Below, one piece after another: positions 40,418 to 50,160 of a DNA stretch of 64,000 nt. The stretch comes from E44-bin89 sp034409565 (GTDB taxonomy: Bacteria; Chloroflexota; Dehalococcoidia; Dehalococcoidales; RBG-16-60-22). Where the stretch lies: the NCBI GenBank assembly GCA_034409565.1, contig DAOUMS010000003.1:62001-126000 (forward strand), read 5' to 3'. Position 1 is the stretch's first letter; each line of letters begins with the position of its first letter. Position numbers and translations under genes: made by a program. The notes below the pieces were generated by a model. It saw only the letters and a list, made by a program, of their open reading frames with translations, was not told the origin of the DNA and did no database searches.

Positions 40418-42988
40418 CTAGTTTATCGACAGTGTTGAGCCTTCGCCCGTTTTAATCACGTCAATGCGGGTGGGGAAGGCATCTCTCAGTTCCTCAATAT
40501 GGGTAATGACTAGTATCCTTTCAAAGTCATCCTGAATGGAATTAATCGCTTCTTTCAGTTTCTCAATGCCGGTATTGTCCTGGGTGCCAAAGCCTTCATC
40601 TATAATCAGCGTGGGTAAAGGCGCCCCGGCCCGTCGGGCCAGCAGTCGGGACAGCGCAATGCGAATGGCAAAGTTGATACGGAATGCTTCGCCGCCGCTG
40701 AACATCTCATAATTTCTGGTGCCCAGTTCATCGGATATGGTGATATCAAGGGTCTCCACGACATCGCCCTTCTTGGTCTCCCGCTGCGTCTCAAACTTGA
40801 CGTGCATGCGGTTATCCGTCATCCGCCCGAGGAGACGATTGGCCTCAACCTCAATCTCAGGGAGGGCTATCTCAATGAGCAATGCCTGTATGCCGCCCTT
40901 GCCAAAAGCTTTGGCCAGCTCTCTGTAGATGCTTTCCTCTTTCGCCGACTGAGCCAGCGCTTTTTCCCTCTCTTTTTGCCTCTTCTCCAGCTCATCGCAG
41001 TGCTGCAGCTTGGCCTTGACATTCCACAGCGCTTCCTGCGCCTGTTGCTGCTGCTGCACCAGCTCCCGGTACTCGTTTTCAGCGTCCGTTATCTCGGCAA
41101 GGAAGCGGGGCAGGACCTCAAGCTCTCTGGCCAGCGTCTCTCTTTTCTGGCCGTCAGCAGCCACGCTGGTTTGCAGTTCCCGGGCGTGGTTCTCTGCCTG
41201 CATCATGGCCTCTTTCTCTTGGCCGATGAGCCGGTCGGCTTCTTCCAGCTTCCGCATCGGGCTTTCATACTGTTCCAGTTCACGCAGTTGCTGTCGCAGC
41301 TGTTCATGCCGCCCGGCATCATAGTCGAGCGTGGCCAGCTGCTTTTCCACTTCCTCCAGTGCCGCCTGCTCCCGGCTGGCGAATTCCTTTTTCGCCAGTT
41401 GCTGTTCGACATCGGATAGCCGTTCTCTTTCTGTAGCCAGCTGCTTTTTTGCCTCGGCGGCCTCATTGGCCTCTTTGTTGAGCACGCTGGCCTGGCTCTG
41501 CAGGCTGATTTTCTCCTGGTTCAACTGCGTTTCCAGAAGGGCAACTTCACTGTTCAGTGATTTCAGTTCGTTGCTTTTCTGCTCCAGTTCGGACCGTTTC
41601 GATGTCAGCGCCTCGGTTTTATTTTGTTTCTCGGCGTTATATTTGGACTCAATAAGCTGCAGGCCTTCAGCGCCGAGTTCCGTCTCGCAGAGGGGGCATT
41701 TGGCTTCCGTCTGTGTGGCTAGGAGGTCGATTTTCTCCTCGAGCTCTTTTCGTTCCCGTTCCATCTGGCCGATGCTTGACTCAAGGTAGTTGACCGCCGT
41801 CTGCAGTTCCTGGCTCAACTGCTTTTTCTGGTGCAGTGCCTCCTCGTTTTCGGTCAGCCGGCCCAGTTGTGACTGAAGCTGCTGAATCTGCCCTTGTTTG
41901 CGGGCAAACTCAGCTATCCGGTTCTCTAAATCTTTAAGCCGTTCCTGTGACAGGGCGTGTTCCGTGAGCAGCCTCTGGCTGGCCTCCTTTAGCCTGCTTT
42001 CCAGTTCGGCTTGCTGCTTTTCCAGGTTCACCGACCGGCGGAATTTCTGGTCAAGCTCTTCGCATTGCTGTCTGGTCTCGTGGTACTGGTTATAGCCCGA
42101 TTCTATTGCATCGCGCCGGGCGATGAGCGCCTCGTACTCGTTGATGCGCGCTTGAAGCTGGCTGACCTGTGTCTGCAGCAGTTCCAGGCTTCTTTGACGG
42201 TCGTGTATGGCCGCTTCCAGTTGGTCGAGCTGTACCTTCTTTTTCTCCAGCGTATCCTTCTGCTGGCGCAGTTCATTGAGTTTTAGTTCTTTTTCTCTGG
42301 TTACCTCTTCAACCTGGGAGAGAGTTTGCTGCGCTTTTTCCAGCTCGGCCTCATATTCCGGTCTCATGGCCAGCTCAGCGCTGATGTCCCGCAGCGTGCT
42401 CTCCAGTTGCGCTTTCTCCAATTCCTGCTGCCGGGCCAGTTCTCTGGCTTTGCCCTCAAGCTGGTCGTAATAATCAAGCCCCAGTATGCTGGCCAGTACT
42501 TCCTTGCGCTCGGTGGGGCGTTTGGTGGTGAATTCATCGGCATGGCCCTGGCGCAGAAAGGCGCTGTTGACGAAGGTGTCATAGTCCATGTGCAAGGTGC
42601 TGGTGATTTTCTGCTGCGTCTGGGCGATGCTGTTGCCGCTGATGGACTTGTAGCCGCTGTCAGTGGCCATCTGAAATTCCAGCACCGACTGGCCGGCGGC
42701 GCTGGCGCGTTTGGGCCGGGCGCGCTTGCGGATGATGCGGTACGGCTGCCCCCCGACGGCGAAGTCGAACTCCACCTCCATCTCTTTATCTCCGGTATGA
42801 ATCAGGTCGTCATCGCTTCTGGCCCTGGCCCTTCCCCAGAGCGCCCAGGTCATGGCGTCAATGAGCGCCGATTTGCCGTTGCCGTTCTCGCCGGAGAGGC
42901 AGGCGGTGTGGATGCCATCAAATGATAGCGGCGGCACGTTGTCGCGGTAGCACATGAAGTTGCGCAGTTTAAGATTAAGGGGAATCAT
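40418..42988 (-). CDS. sbcC: SbcC/Rad50-like DNA double-strand-break repair ATPase
   Basis: This is an 856-aa SMC-like ATPase of the Mre11-Rad50/SbcCD nuclease complex. It has Walker A G-E-N-G-N-G-K-S-A-L, long coiled coils rich in Glu, Gln, Leu and Arg, a zinc hook C-P-L-C in the middle, and the C-terminal signature E-M-F-S-G-G-E-A-F-R plus Walker B T-L-I-I-D-E-G-F-G. The nuclease partner sbcD is not adjacent. The gene is convergent with the HD gene and divergent from ffh. Confidence 0.92.
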   Translation of the reverse strand: MIPLNLKLRNFMCYRDNVPPLSFDGIHTACLSGENGNGKSALIDAMTWALWGRARARSDDDLIHTGDKEMEVEFDFAVGGQPYRIIRKRARPKRASAAGQSVLEFQMATDSGYKSISGNSIAQTQQKITSTLHMDYDTFVNSAFLRQGHADEFTTKRPTERKEVLASILGLDYYDQLEGKARELARQQELEKAQLESTLRDISAELAMRPEYEAELEKAQQTLSQVEEVTREKELKLNELRQQKDTLEKKKVQLDQLEAAIHDRQRSLELLQTQVSQLQARINEYEALIARRDAIESGYNQYHETRQQCEELDQKFRRSVNLEKQQAELESRLKEASQRLLTEHALSQERLKDLENRIAEFARKQGQIQQLQSQLGRLTENEEALHQKKQLSQELQTAVNYLESSIGQMERERKELEEKIDLLATQTEAKCPLCETELGAEGLQLIESKYNAEKQNKTEALTSKRSELEQKSNELKSLNSEVALLETQLNQEKISLQSQASVLNKEANEAAEAKKQLATERERLSDVEQQLAKKEFASREQAALEEVEKQLATLDYDAGRHEQLRQQLRELEQYESPMRKLEEADRLIGQEKEAMMQAENHARELQTSVAADGQKRETLARELEVLPRFLAEITDAENEYRELVQQQQQAQEALWNVKAKLQHCDELEKRQKEREKALAQSAKEESIYRELAKAFGKGGIQALLIEIALPEIEVEANRLLGRMTDNRMHVKFETQRETKKGDVVETLDITISDELGTRNYEMFSGGEAFRINFAIRIALSRLLARRAGAPLPTLIIDEGFGTQDNTGIEKLKEAINSIQDDFERILVITHIEELRDAFPTRIDVIKTGEGSTLSIN

Positions 42989-43145
42989 AAATAAGCTCCG
43001 GGAAACATCATACGGTAACTATTTTAGCATAATTAGAAAAAACTTCTTAAGCTGGTGTCCTGTCTCGAAAATAAGTTGCTTTATTATTCTGCCGTTTTCC
43101 CCCTTTAGTAAAGGGAGAAGAATTAATATCGGTCTTATGCTTCCC

Positions 43146-43175
43146 TTGACGGCCAGACAAATCCCCCACTAGAAT
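43146..43175 (+). promoter_or_regulatory. Promoter of ffh (nearly leaderless)
   Basis: TTGACG (43146-43151), an 18-base spacer and TAGAAT (43170-43175). The predicted start point is about 5 bases before ATG 43188, which has no ribosome-binding site. Upstream lies a perfect hairpin CCCTTTAGTAAAGGG near 43102-43116. Confidence 0.55.
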
Positions 43176-43187
43176 GAAATCAGTCTT

Positions 43188-44516
43188 ATGTTTGAGATTC
43201 TGAGTGAAAAATTAGGTAAGGTATTCCGTGCCCTGAGCAGCCGGGGTCGGCTGACGGAGAAGGACATTGACGAGGGGCTGCGGCAGGTGCGCTTGGCCCT
43301 CCTGGAAGCTGACGTCAACTTCAAGGTGGTCAAGGACTTCATGGCGCGGGTGCGGGAGCGCGCCATCGGCACGGAAGTCCAGCAGAGCCTGACCCCCGGG
43401 CAGCAGGTGGTGAAAATCGTCAACGAGGAGCTTGTCAATACGCTGGGCAGTGAGGCAGGAAAGCTGAACCCTTCTGGTCAGCCGCCTTTCGTAGCCATGA
43501 TGGTGGGGCTGCAGGGCAGCGGCAAAACGACCACCGCCGCCAAGATGGCACATTATCTGAAATATTCCGGACAGCGCCCCCTGCTGGTGGCGGCGGACAA
43601 CCGGCGCCCGGCGGCCATCGAGCAGCTGGTGACGCTGGGCAAGCAACTGGACATCCCTGTCTACAGTGAAGGCACCAGTGTGGCGAGCAAGGACATCTGT
43701 GCTCACGCGCTGGGCAGGGCAAAGTCGCTGGCAGTAAACTGGTTGATTGTGGATACGGCGGGCCGACTCCACATCGATGAGGAGATGATGAAAGAGCTGG
43801 CCGGGGTGAAAAAGGTATTGCAGCCGTCGGAAACGCTGCTGGTGGTGGACGCCATGACCGGCCAGGACGCGGTGCGCAGTGCCGAGGACTTCCATGCCCG
43901 CGTCGACCTCACCGGGCTTATCCTGACCAAGATGGACGGTGATGCGCGGGGTGGGGCGGCCCTTTCCATCCGCTGGGTGAGCGGCGTACCCATCAAGTTC
44001 ATCGGCATTGGGGAGAAGGTGGATGCTCTGGAGCCGTTTTATCCCGACCGCCTGGCATCGCGTATTCTGGGGATGGGGGACGTGCTGACTTTCATCGAAA
44101 AGGCGGAGGCGGCCTTTGACCAGAGCCAGGCCGAGGCGCTGAAGAAGAAGGTGGAGAAGGCCACTTTTGATCTGGAGGACTTTTTATCACAGCTGCGGGC
44201 GATAAAGCAGATGGGGCCGGTGGGGCAGTTAATGGACATGCTGCCCGGTGTGTCCCGTCTGGCGGCGAAACTGCCGGAGGGTATGGAAGAGAAGCAGCTG
44301 CAGAAAGTGGAGGCGATGATACTCTCCATGACCCCGCAGGAGCGCCACAGTCCGAATATAATCGGGGGGAGTCGGCGGAAGCGCATTGCCCGCGGCAGCG
44401 GCGTGCAGACGCATGACGTCAACCAGTTGCTCAACCAGTTCCAGCAGATGCAGAAGCTGATGAAGATGGGGGTCAAGGGGAAACTACCCCGCAATATGAT
44501 GGGGCTCTTCCGCTAG
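43188..44516 (+). CDS. ffh: Signal recognition particle GTPase Ffh
   Basis: Ffh binds signal sequences and, with SRP RNA and FtsY, targets membrane proteins. The 442-aa protein has an N domain, a G domain (GLQGSGKTTTA, AADNRRPAA, DTAGR, LTKMDGDARGG) and a methionine-rich M domain ending R-G-S-G-V-Q-T-H-D-V-N-Q-L-L. The length is normal. It is not linked to rpsP as in many bacteria. It is convergent with rpoD. Confidence 0.96.
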   Translation: MFEILSEKLGKVFRALSSRGRLTEKDIDEGLRQVRLALLEADVNFKVVKDFMARVRERAIGTEVQQSLTPGQQVVKIVNEELVNTLGSEAGKLNPSGQPPFVAMMVGLQGSGKTTTAAKMAHYLKYSGQRPLLVAADNRRPAAIEQLVTLGKQLDIPVYSEGTSVASKDICAHALGRAKSLAVNWLIVDTAGRLHIDEEMMKELAGVKKVLQPSETLLVVDAMTGQDAVRSAEDFHARVDLTGLILTKMDGDARGGAALSIRWVSGVPIKFIGIGEKVDALEPFYPDRLASRILGMGDVLTFIEKAEAAFDQSQAEALKKKVEKATFDLEDFLSQLRAIKQMGPVGQLMDMLPGVSRLAAKLPEGMEEKQLQKVEAMILSMTPQERHSPNIIGGSRRKRIARGSGVQTHDVNQLLNQFQQMQKLMKMGVKGKLPRNMMGLFR

Positions 44517-44519
44517 TCC

Positions 44520-46031
44520 CTATTCCAGATAGTCCTTTAACTTACGGCTCCGACTGGGGTGGCGCAACTTTCTCAGTGCTTTGGCCTCAATCTGGCGGAT
44601 ACGCTCCCGGGTAACGTTGAACTCCTTGCCCACCTCTTCCAGTGTCCGGCTGCGCCCGTCCTCAAGGCCGAACCTGAGCTGCAAAACGCGCTGTTCGCGC
44701 GGCGTGAGAGTATCAAGCACGTCCTCTATCTGTTCTTTCAAGAGCTGCTTTGAAGCGGCATCCACCGGCGGCAGGGCATTACGGTCCTCGATTGAGTTCC
44801 CCAGCGGGCTGTCTTCCTCCTCACCAATGGGCGACTCCAGCGAGATGGGCAACTGCGATACTTTGACGATTTCCCTGACCTTGTCCGAGGATATTTCCAT
44901 CTCCTTGGCGATTTCCGTGGAGGTAGGTTCCCGCCCGTACTCCTGGGCGAGGCGGCGGCTCGTCTTGAGCAGTCGGTTTATCGTCTCCACCATATGCACC
45001 GGGATGCGGATGGTGCGCGCCTGGTCGGCAATAGCCCTGGTGAGCGCTTGTCTTATCCACCAGGTGGCATAAGTGCTGAACTTGTAGCCCTTGCGGTAGT
45101 CGAATTTCTCCACGGCTCGCATCAGGCCGATATTCCCCTCCTGAATCAGGTCGAGTAGGGACATACCGCGCCCGATATGCTTCTTGGCCACGCTCACCAC
45201 CAGACGCAGGTTGGCCTCAATCAGATGTCTTTCCGCTTTTTTGGCCTCAAAATCAATGCCTCGAAAGTAAGTCTCAAGCTGGTGTTCATGGGCCTGGAGT
45301 GCGCTGATGAAGGCGGCGTCATTAACCAGTTTGTCAACATCGGAAAACGAGATGTCCGGACTGATGGCTTCCAGGACACCTTTGGTCAGCAGCTTGCAGT
45401 TAAGTGACAGGTTTATCAGCCTTTGCTCGGTTTCCATCATGGATAGTCCGGTGCGCAAAGCAATATCATGGATTAATTGCGGGTCAATGGCATTGTCCAT
45501 GCTTTCCTGCAGCTGGGCACTGTTGATGGCTTCACAGAAACTGGTTGTCTTGGGCAGGCCGAGCTGTTCCTGAATAAGCTGTATAGTTCCCGACGCCTCC
45601 CCGATTTCCCTGATAACGGTCAGGACTATGTCTACCGCCGAGGGCAACCGGCCATGCTCTTGCAGGTAATATTGCTTTATCTCGTTGAGGCGCTTGCCTT
45701 CCTCCATCTTTTTGGCCAGTGTCTTTTCATCATTGGCGGTAAGAAGATGTACCCGGCCGATTTCATGCAGGTAGATACGGACCGGGTCATCGGCTATTTC
45801 CTGCACTTCCAGGCCTTCAATTGGTGTCTCCAGTTCCAGTTCGACTGCTGGCTCATGTTTATCAGTATTAAAATGCTCTTCGTGCCAGATTTCATCCGGC
45901 TCCATATCTTCATCTTGATTCTGGGAGGCTTTATAGTCCCCCGCTGATTTTCCCAGCATTTCATCTCCGGTTTTCTCTTTATCAGGCTCGCCTTCCGGAA
46001 CTAACTGGTTTTCAAATTCTTCCATGCCCAT
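44520..46031 (-). CDS. rpoD: RNA polymerase sigma-70 factor RpoD/SigA
   Basis: This is the primary sigma factor, 503 aa. Region 1.2 (D-P-V-R-I-Y-L-H-E-I-G), region 2 (Y-K-F-S-T-Y-A-T-W-W-I-R-Q-A), region 3 and region 4.2 (E-E-V-G-K-E-F-N-V-T-R-E-R-I-R-Q-I-E) are complete. The N-terminal 80 residues are acidic. ATG 46031 follows AGGAGG at 6 bases. It directly follows dnaG (3-base gap) in the dgt-dnaG-rpoD macromolecular-synthesis cluster. Confidence 0.96.
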   Translation of the reverse strand: MGMEEFENQLVPEGEPDKEKTGDEMLGKSAGDYKASQNQDEDMEPDEIWHEEHFNTDKHEPAVELELETPIEGLEVQEIADDPVRIYLHEIGRVHLLTANDEKTLAKKMEEGKRLNEIKQYYLQEHGRLPSAVDIVLTVIREIGEASGTIQLIQEQLGLPKTTSFCEAINSAQLQESMDNAIDPQLIHDIALRTGLSMMETEQRLINLSLNCKLLTKGVLEAISPDISFSDVDKLVNDAAFISALQAHEHQLETYFRGIDFEAKKAERHLIEANLRLVVSVAKKHIGRGMSLLDLIQEGNIGLMRAVEKFDYRKGYKFSTYATWWIRQALTRAIADQARTIRIPVHMVETINRLLKTSRRLAQEYGREPTSTEIAKEMEISSDKVREIVKVSQLPISLESPIGEEEDSPLGNSIEDRNALPPVDAASKQLLKEQIEDVLDTLTPREQRVLQLRFGLEDGRSRTLEEVGKEFNVTRERIRQIEAKALRKLRHPSRSRKLKDYLE

Positions 46032-46034
46032 ATT

Positions 46035-47807
46035 TTACCTCCTGCTCTCCAACCGCTTCCGGCTCTTTTTTGCGTCAATATCTCTTATCCGTATAGCTGG
46101 CTCTATACCTTCCTCTTGGAGTTTAACAACATCAGCTCCAGGACCCTTTTCCTCGCGTTCTAACGTGAGTATTACTTCTTTCTCTCTTTCTCTATTTTTC
46201 CAATATTCTCGTTCTAAGCGAAGAACACAGTCATTGTATTTCTGTTCAATATTATTTGGTGGTAATTCCCATTTTATCAAATAATCAAGATGATCGTGAA
46301 TAATTGGGTCAATGTTCTCCTTAAGGGTCGTAATGTCAGGGAAACGCTGTAGATAAATAAGTATTTCACGGTTTTCACTGTTTGTAAAATATTCGGGGGA
46401 TGGATATTCACAATATTCTTTCAGTTCAGGGTGTTGCAATAAAAGTGCTATGCAATATTCCTCTAGCCGGTTTGATAGGAGTGCCCGTGGTGTGTCAGCT
46501 GCTTTTCCCGGGACTGGCATTGACCTCCGTTCCGGGGCCGGTTTTAACCGGCTCAGTTCGGCTTCGATGGTACGCTCGCTGACATTTACCAGACTTGCCA
46601 GCTTCTGTACATAATGCGCCTGACGAACTTTGTCACCCATGGCGGCGATTACCGGCAACAGTTCCTTGACCGCCAGCGATTTATCTCTGGCCGTTTCCAG
46701 GTCAAGTTTGGTGGTAATCATGTTAATGGTGTAGTCCATGATGGGCGTTGCCTCGGACAGCAGTTTACGCCAGGTCTCCGTATCTTCCTTGATAACATCA
46801 TCCGGGTCTTTCCCCTGAGGCAGGATGACAACCCTTATCTCGGACTCAATTATGTTTTCATAGCTCGCGCCCCGCAGCATGGCTTCCCCTCCGGCGGTAT
46901 CGGCATCAAGCGCCAGCACCAGATTCCGTGTCATCCTTTTCAGTGAGCTTACCTGCGCTTCGGTTACCGAGGTGCCCATGGAGGCGACCACGTTATTGAA
47001 GCCATTCTGGTGGGCGGTGATGACATCGACGTAGCCCTCGACGATGACCGCCGTGTTCTGCTGCCTGATGCCGGTTGCGGCCAGGTTTATTCCGTAGAGA
47101 TTGCGGCTCTTGTCAAAGGCAGGCGTCTGCGGCGAGTTCACATACTTGGGCAGCGAGTCGTCAAGCACTCTGGCGCCAAAGCCAATCACCTGCCCCCTTA
47201 TATCCAGGATGGGGAACATCAGCTTGTTGCGGAAGCGGTCGTGGGTCTGGCCGCTATCCGACGCAACTATCAGGCCAGCTTTAACCTGCTCATCCTCCGT
47301 GTAGCCCCGCTCCTGCAGGTATTTTTTCAGGTCATCCCATTTACTTGAGCTGTATCCCATTTGAAATTCGGCTACCGTTTGGTCGGTGAAACCACGGCTC
47401 TGGACATATTTTCTGGCTCTGGCACCTTCCGGGGAGTTGAGCAGCCGGTCGTGGAAATACTGGGCGGCTGCCCCATTGATTTTGTAGAGCCGCTCCTTCT
47501 CCTCTTTCTCTTCGTCCCTTCCGGGACGGGAGGGGAGAGTAACGCCTGCCCTCTGGGCAAGAAGGCGCAACGCCTCGCCGAAGTCCAGGTTCTCCTTCTT
47601 CATGATGAAGGAGAAAACATCGCCGCCGGTATTGCAGCCGAAGCAGTGCCAGCTCTGCTGTTCCGGATAGACGAAGAAAGAAGGGTTTCTTTCGCTGTGA
47701 AATGGACAGAGACCGACCAGGTTGCGCCCCGCCTTTTTCAGCGCCACGTACTGGCCGATGATGCCCACAATATCCGTCTTCTGTTTGACTTCGTCAATAG
47801 CGCTCAT
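46035..47807 (-). CDS. dnaG: DNA primase
   Basis: This 590-aa primase makes RNA primers for replication. The CHC2 zinc finger is at the N-terminus (C-P-F-H followed later by H-C-F-G-C), and the TOPRIM core has V-I-V-E-G-Y-V-D-V and A-L-D-A-D-T-A-G. The C-terminal helicase-binding part is present but diverged. It lies between dgt and rpoD. Confidence 0.95.
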   Translation of the reverse strand: MSAIDEVKQKTDIVGIIGQYVALKKAGRNLVGLCPFHSERNPSFFVYPEQQSWHCFGCNTGGDVFSFIMKKENLDFGEALRLLAQRAGVTLPSRPGRDEEKEEKERLYKINGAAAQYFHDRLLNSPEGARARKYVQSRGFTDQTVAEFQMGYSSSKWDDLKKYLQERGYTEDEQVKAGLIVASDSGQTHDRFRNKLMFPILDIRGQVIGFGARVLDDSLPKYVNSPQTPAFDKSRNLYGINLAATGIRQQNTAVIVEGYVDVITAHQNGFNNVVASMGTSVTEAQVSSLKRMTRNLVLALDADTAGGEAMLRGASYENIIESEIRVVILPQGKDPDDVIKEDTETWRKLLSEATPIMDYTINMITTKLDLETARDKSLAVKELLPVIAAMGDKVRQAHYVQKLASLVNVSERTIEAELSRLKPAPERRSMPVPGKAADTPRALLSNRLEEYCIALLLQHPELKEYCEYPSPEYFTNSENREILIYLQRFPDITTLKENIDPIIHDHLDYLIKWELPPNNIEQKYNDCVLRLEREYWKNREREKEVILTLEREEKGPGADVVKLQEEGIEPAIRIRDIDAKKSRKRLESRR

Positions 47808-47835
47808 CTGTCCCGCTCATTCGCTTTATTAATCG

Positions 47836-48876
47836 TTACCTGAGGCCGTCGGCTACCCTCTGGGCGTACTGGTCAGTCATGCCGGCAATATAGTCGGCAA
47901 CTCTCCGCTCGGTAGAGTCACTGTAAGCCAGGTATTCTGGTGGCAGTCCTTCTTCGTGTTTGGTGAAGTAATGGTAAAGGCGGCTGACTACTCCTCGTGC
48001 CTTCTCGCTCTCCTCCTCGGCGGCCTTCATGTGGTACACCCGGGCAAAGAGGAAATCTCGCAGCACGTTGGTGGCATCTAATATCCCGGGACTCATGGTT
48101 ATCTTGGGATTCTCTATTACTATTTTACCATAACCGCTGGCCGCCCATGAGCTATCAATAATATCACTGACCATGGTGTTGATGCGCTGTGAATGCGAGA
48201 TACCCAGCACTTTTACCGCATCCAGGGGCAAGGCGCGTTCCGTGATAATGCCGGCCCGGATAGCATCGCCAATGTCATGGTTGATATAGGCAATAATGTC
48301 TGCCATCTTGACAATCTCACCTTCCAGGGTATCTGTTTCCCCCCACCCTTCACCCAGCACCTCGCTGCCTGATTTCGAGTGGTTCAGGATGCCGTCCCTG
48401 ACCTCCAGGGTGAGGTTGAGTCCGCGGCCGTCCTTTTCCAGAAGGTCAACCACCCGCAGGCTTTGTTCATTATGGCGGAAACCATGCGTGCAGAGCTCGT
48501 TGAGCACGTCCTCACCAACGTGACCAAAAGGGGTATGTCCCAGGTCGTGTCCGAGGGCAATCGCCTCGGTCAGGTCCTCGTTCAGGTTAAGCGCCCGGGC
48601 TATGGTACGCCCTATCTGGGAGACTTCCAGGGTGTGGGTCAGGCGTGTCACGTAGTGGTCGCCCAGCGGCGCAATGAAGACCTGCGTCTTGTGCTTGAGG
48701 CGGCGGAACGCCTTGCTGTGTATGATGCGGTCGCGGTCACGCTGGAAAGCGGTTCTTATCGGGCAGGGTTCTTCGTCTCTCAGCCTGCCTCTGGAAAACC
48801 TGCTTTTCACCGCGTACGGTGAGAGGCTTTCCTCTCTTTCCTCACTGAGCTGACGAATCGCAAGACGCCTGATCAC
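47836..48876 (-). CDS. dgt: Deoxyguanosinetriphosphate triphosphohydrolase-like protein
   Basis: This is an HD-domain dNTP triphosphohydrolase that converts dNTP to deoxynucleoside and tripolyphosphate. Conserved elements are R-D-R-D-R-I-I-H-S-K-A-F-R-R-L, H-T-L-E-V, and A-L-G-H-D-L-G-H-T-P-F-G-H. GTG 48876 (V-I-R-R-L-A-I-R-Q-L) gives the family-typical N-terminus of about 346 aa. An ATG at 48966 would add 30 atypical residues encoded across an extended -10 promoter, so it is not used. It is the first gene of dgt-dnaG-rpoD. Confidence 0.88.
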   Translation of the reverse strand: MIRRLAIRQLSEEREESLSPYAVKSRFSRGRLRDEEPCPIRTAFQRDRDRIIHSKAFRRLKHKTQVFIAPLGDHYVTRLTHTLEVSQIGRTIARALNLNEDLTEAIALGHDLGHTPFGHVGEDVLNELCTHGFRHNEQSLRVVDLLEKDGRGLNLTLEVRDGILNHSKSGSEVLGEGWGETDTLEGEIVKMADIIAYINHDIGDAIRAGIITERALPLDAVKVLGISHSQRINTMVSDIIDSSWAASGYGKIVIENPKITMSPGILDATNVLRDFLFARVYHMKAAEEESEKARGVVSRLYHYFTKHEEGLPPEYLAYSDSTERRVADYIAGMTDQYAQRVADGLR

Positions 48877-48922
48877 AAAGGCTTCAATCTCACTGCCAGA
48901 ATGCCGGAAAATAGACAACTTT

Positions 48923-48931
48923 ATTATACCA
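48923..48931 (-). promoter_or_regulatory. Extended -10 promoter of dgt-dnaG-rpoD
   Basis: TGG directly followed by TATAAT (minus strand, 48923-48931) gives an extended -10 element; no good -35 box is seen. The start would be near 48916, giving a leader of about 40 nt to GTG 48876. Confidence 0.5.
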
Positions 48932-49088
48932 CATCGGGCAGCGAAAATCTCCGTTGAGCTTGACATAATAACTCACAGGTTATAAATCGGGACAATGGCT
49001 AAAGGTAATCCGTACCTATTCTGGTTGACAAGCATAGCTTACTGCCGTAGAATTAAATTGCTGGGTGATTAATCGGGGAGGTATGGTT

Positions 49089-49637
49089 ATGATTGAGATG
49101 AGCATCGATAGCATCCGGGTGAGTTTGATGAATTACCAGCGGGTGGTAATCCTGAAGGAAAAAATAGCCAAGCGATATCTCCCTATCTGGATTGGTCCAG
49201 CGGAGGCCGATGCCATTGCCGTGAAGCTTCAAGGCGTCACGGTGCCGAGACCCCTTACTCACGACCTGCTCAATTCGGTGATTGACTCACTGGGGGCGGC
49301 TATAGACTCCATTATCGTCAGCGACCTGAAGAGTGATACTTTCTATGCCAAGATTATCCTTAACGTTGATGGCCGGCAGTTAGAGATTGATTCGCGCCCC
49401 AGCGATGCCCTGGCCCTGGCGGTGCGCACTGATGCGCCGATATTCGCTGAGGAAGCCGTTTTAGATAAAGCCGGTATCCTGCTTGATGAAGAGACCGGCA
49501 AGCCGATTATGGAGGAATCGGACGAGGTCGACACGAAAGACAAAAAAGTGTCTGAGGAAGAGATGAAGAAGATGTCGGCTTTCTATGACTTCATCAATAC
49601 GCTTGACCTGGATGACTTTGACAAGCGCAAATCCTGA
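49089..49637 (+). CDS. DUF151 bifunctional nuclease family protein
   Basis: This is a 182-aa protein of the DUF151 (BFN) family; plant and bacterial members show DNase and RNase activity. L-P-I-W-I-G-P-A-E-A-D-A-I, T-H-D-L-L and the block I-D-S-R-P-S-D-A-L-A-L-A-V-R are diagnostic. A charged C-terminal tail resembles a UVR-like extension. ATG 49089 is 7 bases after GGGGAGG. It is followed closely by a zinc-ribbon gene. Confidence 0.88.
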   Translation: MIEMSIDSIRVSLMNYQRVVILKEKIAKRYLPIWIGPAEADAIAVKLQGVTVPRPLTHDLLNSVIDSLGAAIDSIIVSDLKSDTFYAKIILNVDGRQLEIDSRPSDALALAVRTDAPIFAEEAVLDKAGILLDEETGKPIMEESDEVDTKDKKVSEEEMKKMSAFYDFINTLDLDDFDKRKS

Positions 49638-49671
49638 GAATAACCGGTGCGGTGTAATCGGAGACCGAGCG

Positions 49672-50004
49672 GTGGAAGAGAGACTGATTAAAAAACTGAT
49701 GACCTCGATGAAATGTGAGTCATGCGGTCATAACTATGAGCCTTATAACGTTGACATCCTCGGTCACCGCGAAGATATGTGGTTTATGAGAGTGCTCTGC
49801 TCTGAGTGCCATACGCAATGCTTGGTGGCGGCGGTGGTGCGGGAGGGCAAAGTACCGGCAGAGGTAAACGACCTCACCGCTGCCGAGGTAGATAAACTCC
49901 GGCGCGAAACGATTAAAATTGATGACGTGCTTGATATGCACAATTTCCTGACAGAATTTGATGGTGACTTCTTCAGGCTTTTCAGTCAGGAGAAGCTCCG
50001 GTAG
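49672..50004 (+). CDS. Small zinc-ribbon protein of unknown function
   Basis: This is a protein of about 110 aa (GTG 49672; ATG 49699 is possible). C-E-S-C-G-H near the N-terminus and C-S-E-C-H-T later form a four-cysteine zinc ribbon. The C-terminal half is helical and acidic (I-K-I-D-D-V-L-D-M-H-N-F-L). The role is unknown. It follows the DUF151 gene by 34 bases and ends just before a terminator. Confidence 0.75.
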   Translation: MEERLIKKLMTSMKCESCGHNYEPYNVDILGHREDMWFMRVLCSECHTQCLVAAVVREGKVPAEVNDLTAAEVDKLRRETIKIDDVLDMHNFLTEFDGDFFRLFSQEKLR

Positions 50005-50043
50005 ATTGGTCCTATGATTGTAATTGCCATTTTTGGTGACGGA

Positions 50044-50080
50044 TAGCCCTGACAGAGAGTGGTTGGGGCTATTTTATTTT
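50044..50080 (+). terminator. Intrinsic terminator before the ATP synthase operon
   Basis: TAGCCCTGA pairs with TTGGGGCTA (9 bp including two wobble pairs), then TTTTATTTT. It ends the DUF151-zinc-ribbon transcript. Confidence 0.72.
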
Positions 50081-50160
50081 CGGGAACCTCTGGTAGTTTA
50101 TTTCAGCTTGTGATGATAAAATATATTGGGCTGTGCGTTGGCGCAGACATCGAGGCAAAT

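Noticed and set aside
48877..48966. ATG 48966 as the start of dgt
   Set aside because: The 30 extra residues are atypical and the region contains an extended -10 box; GTG 48876 gives the usual N-terminus.
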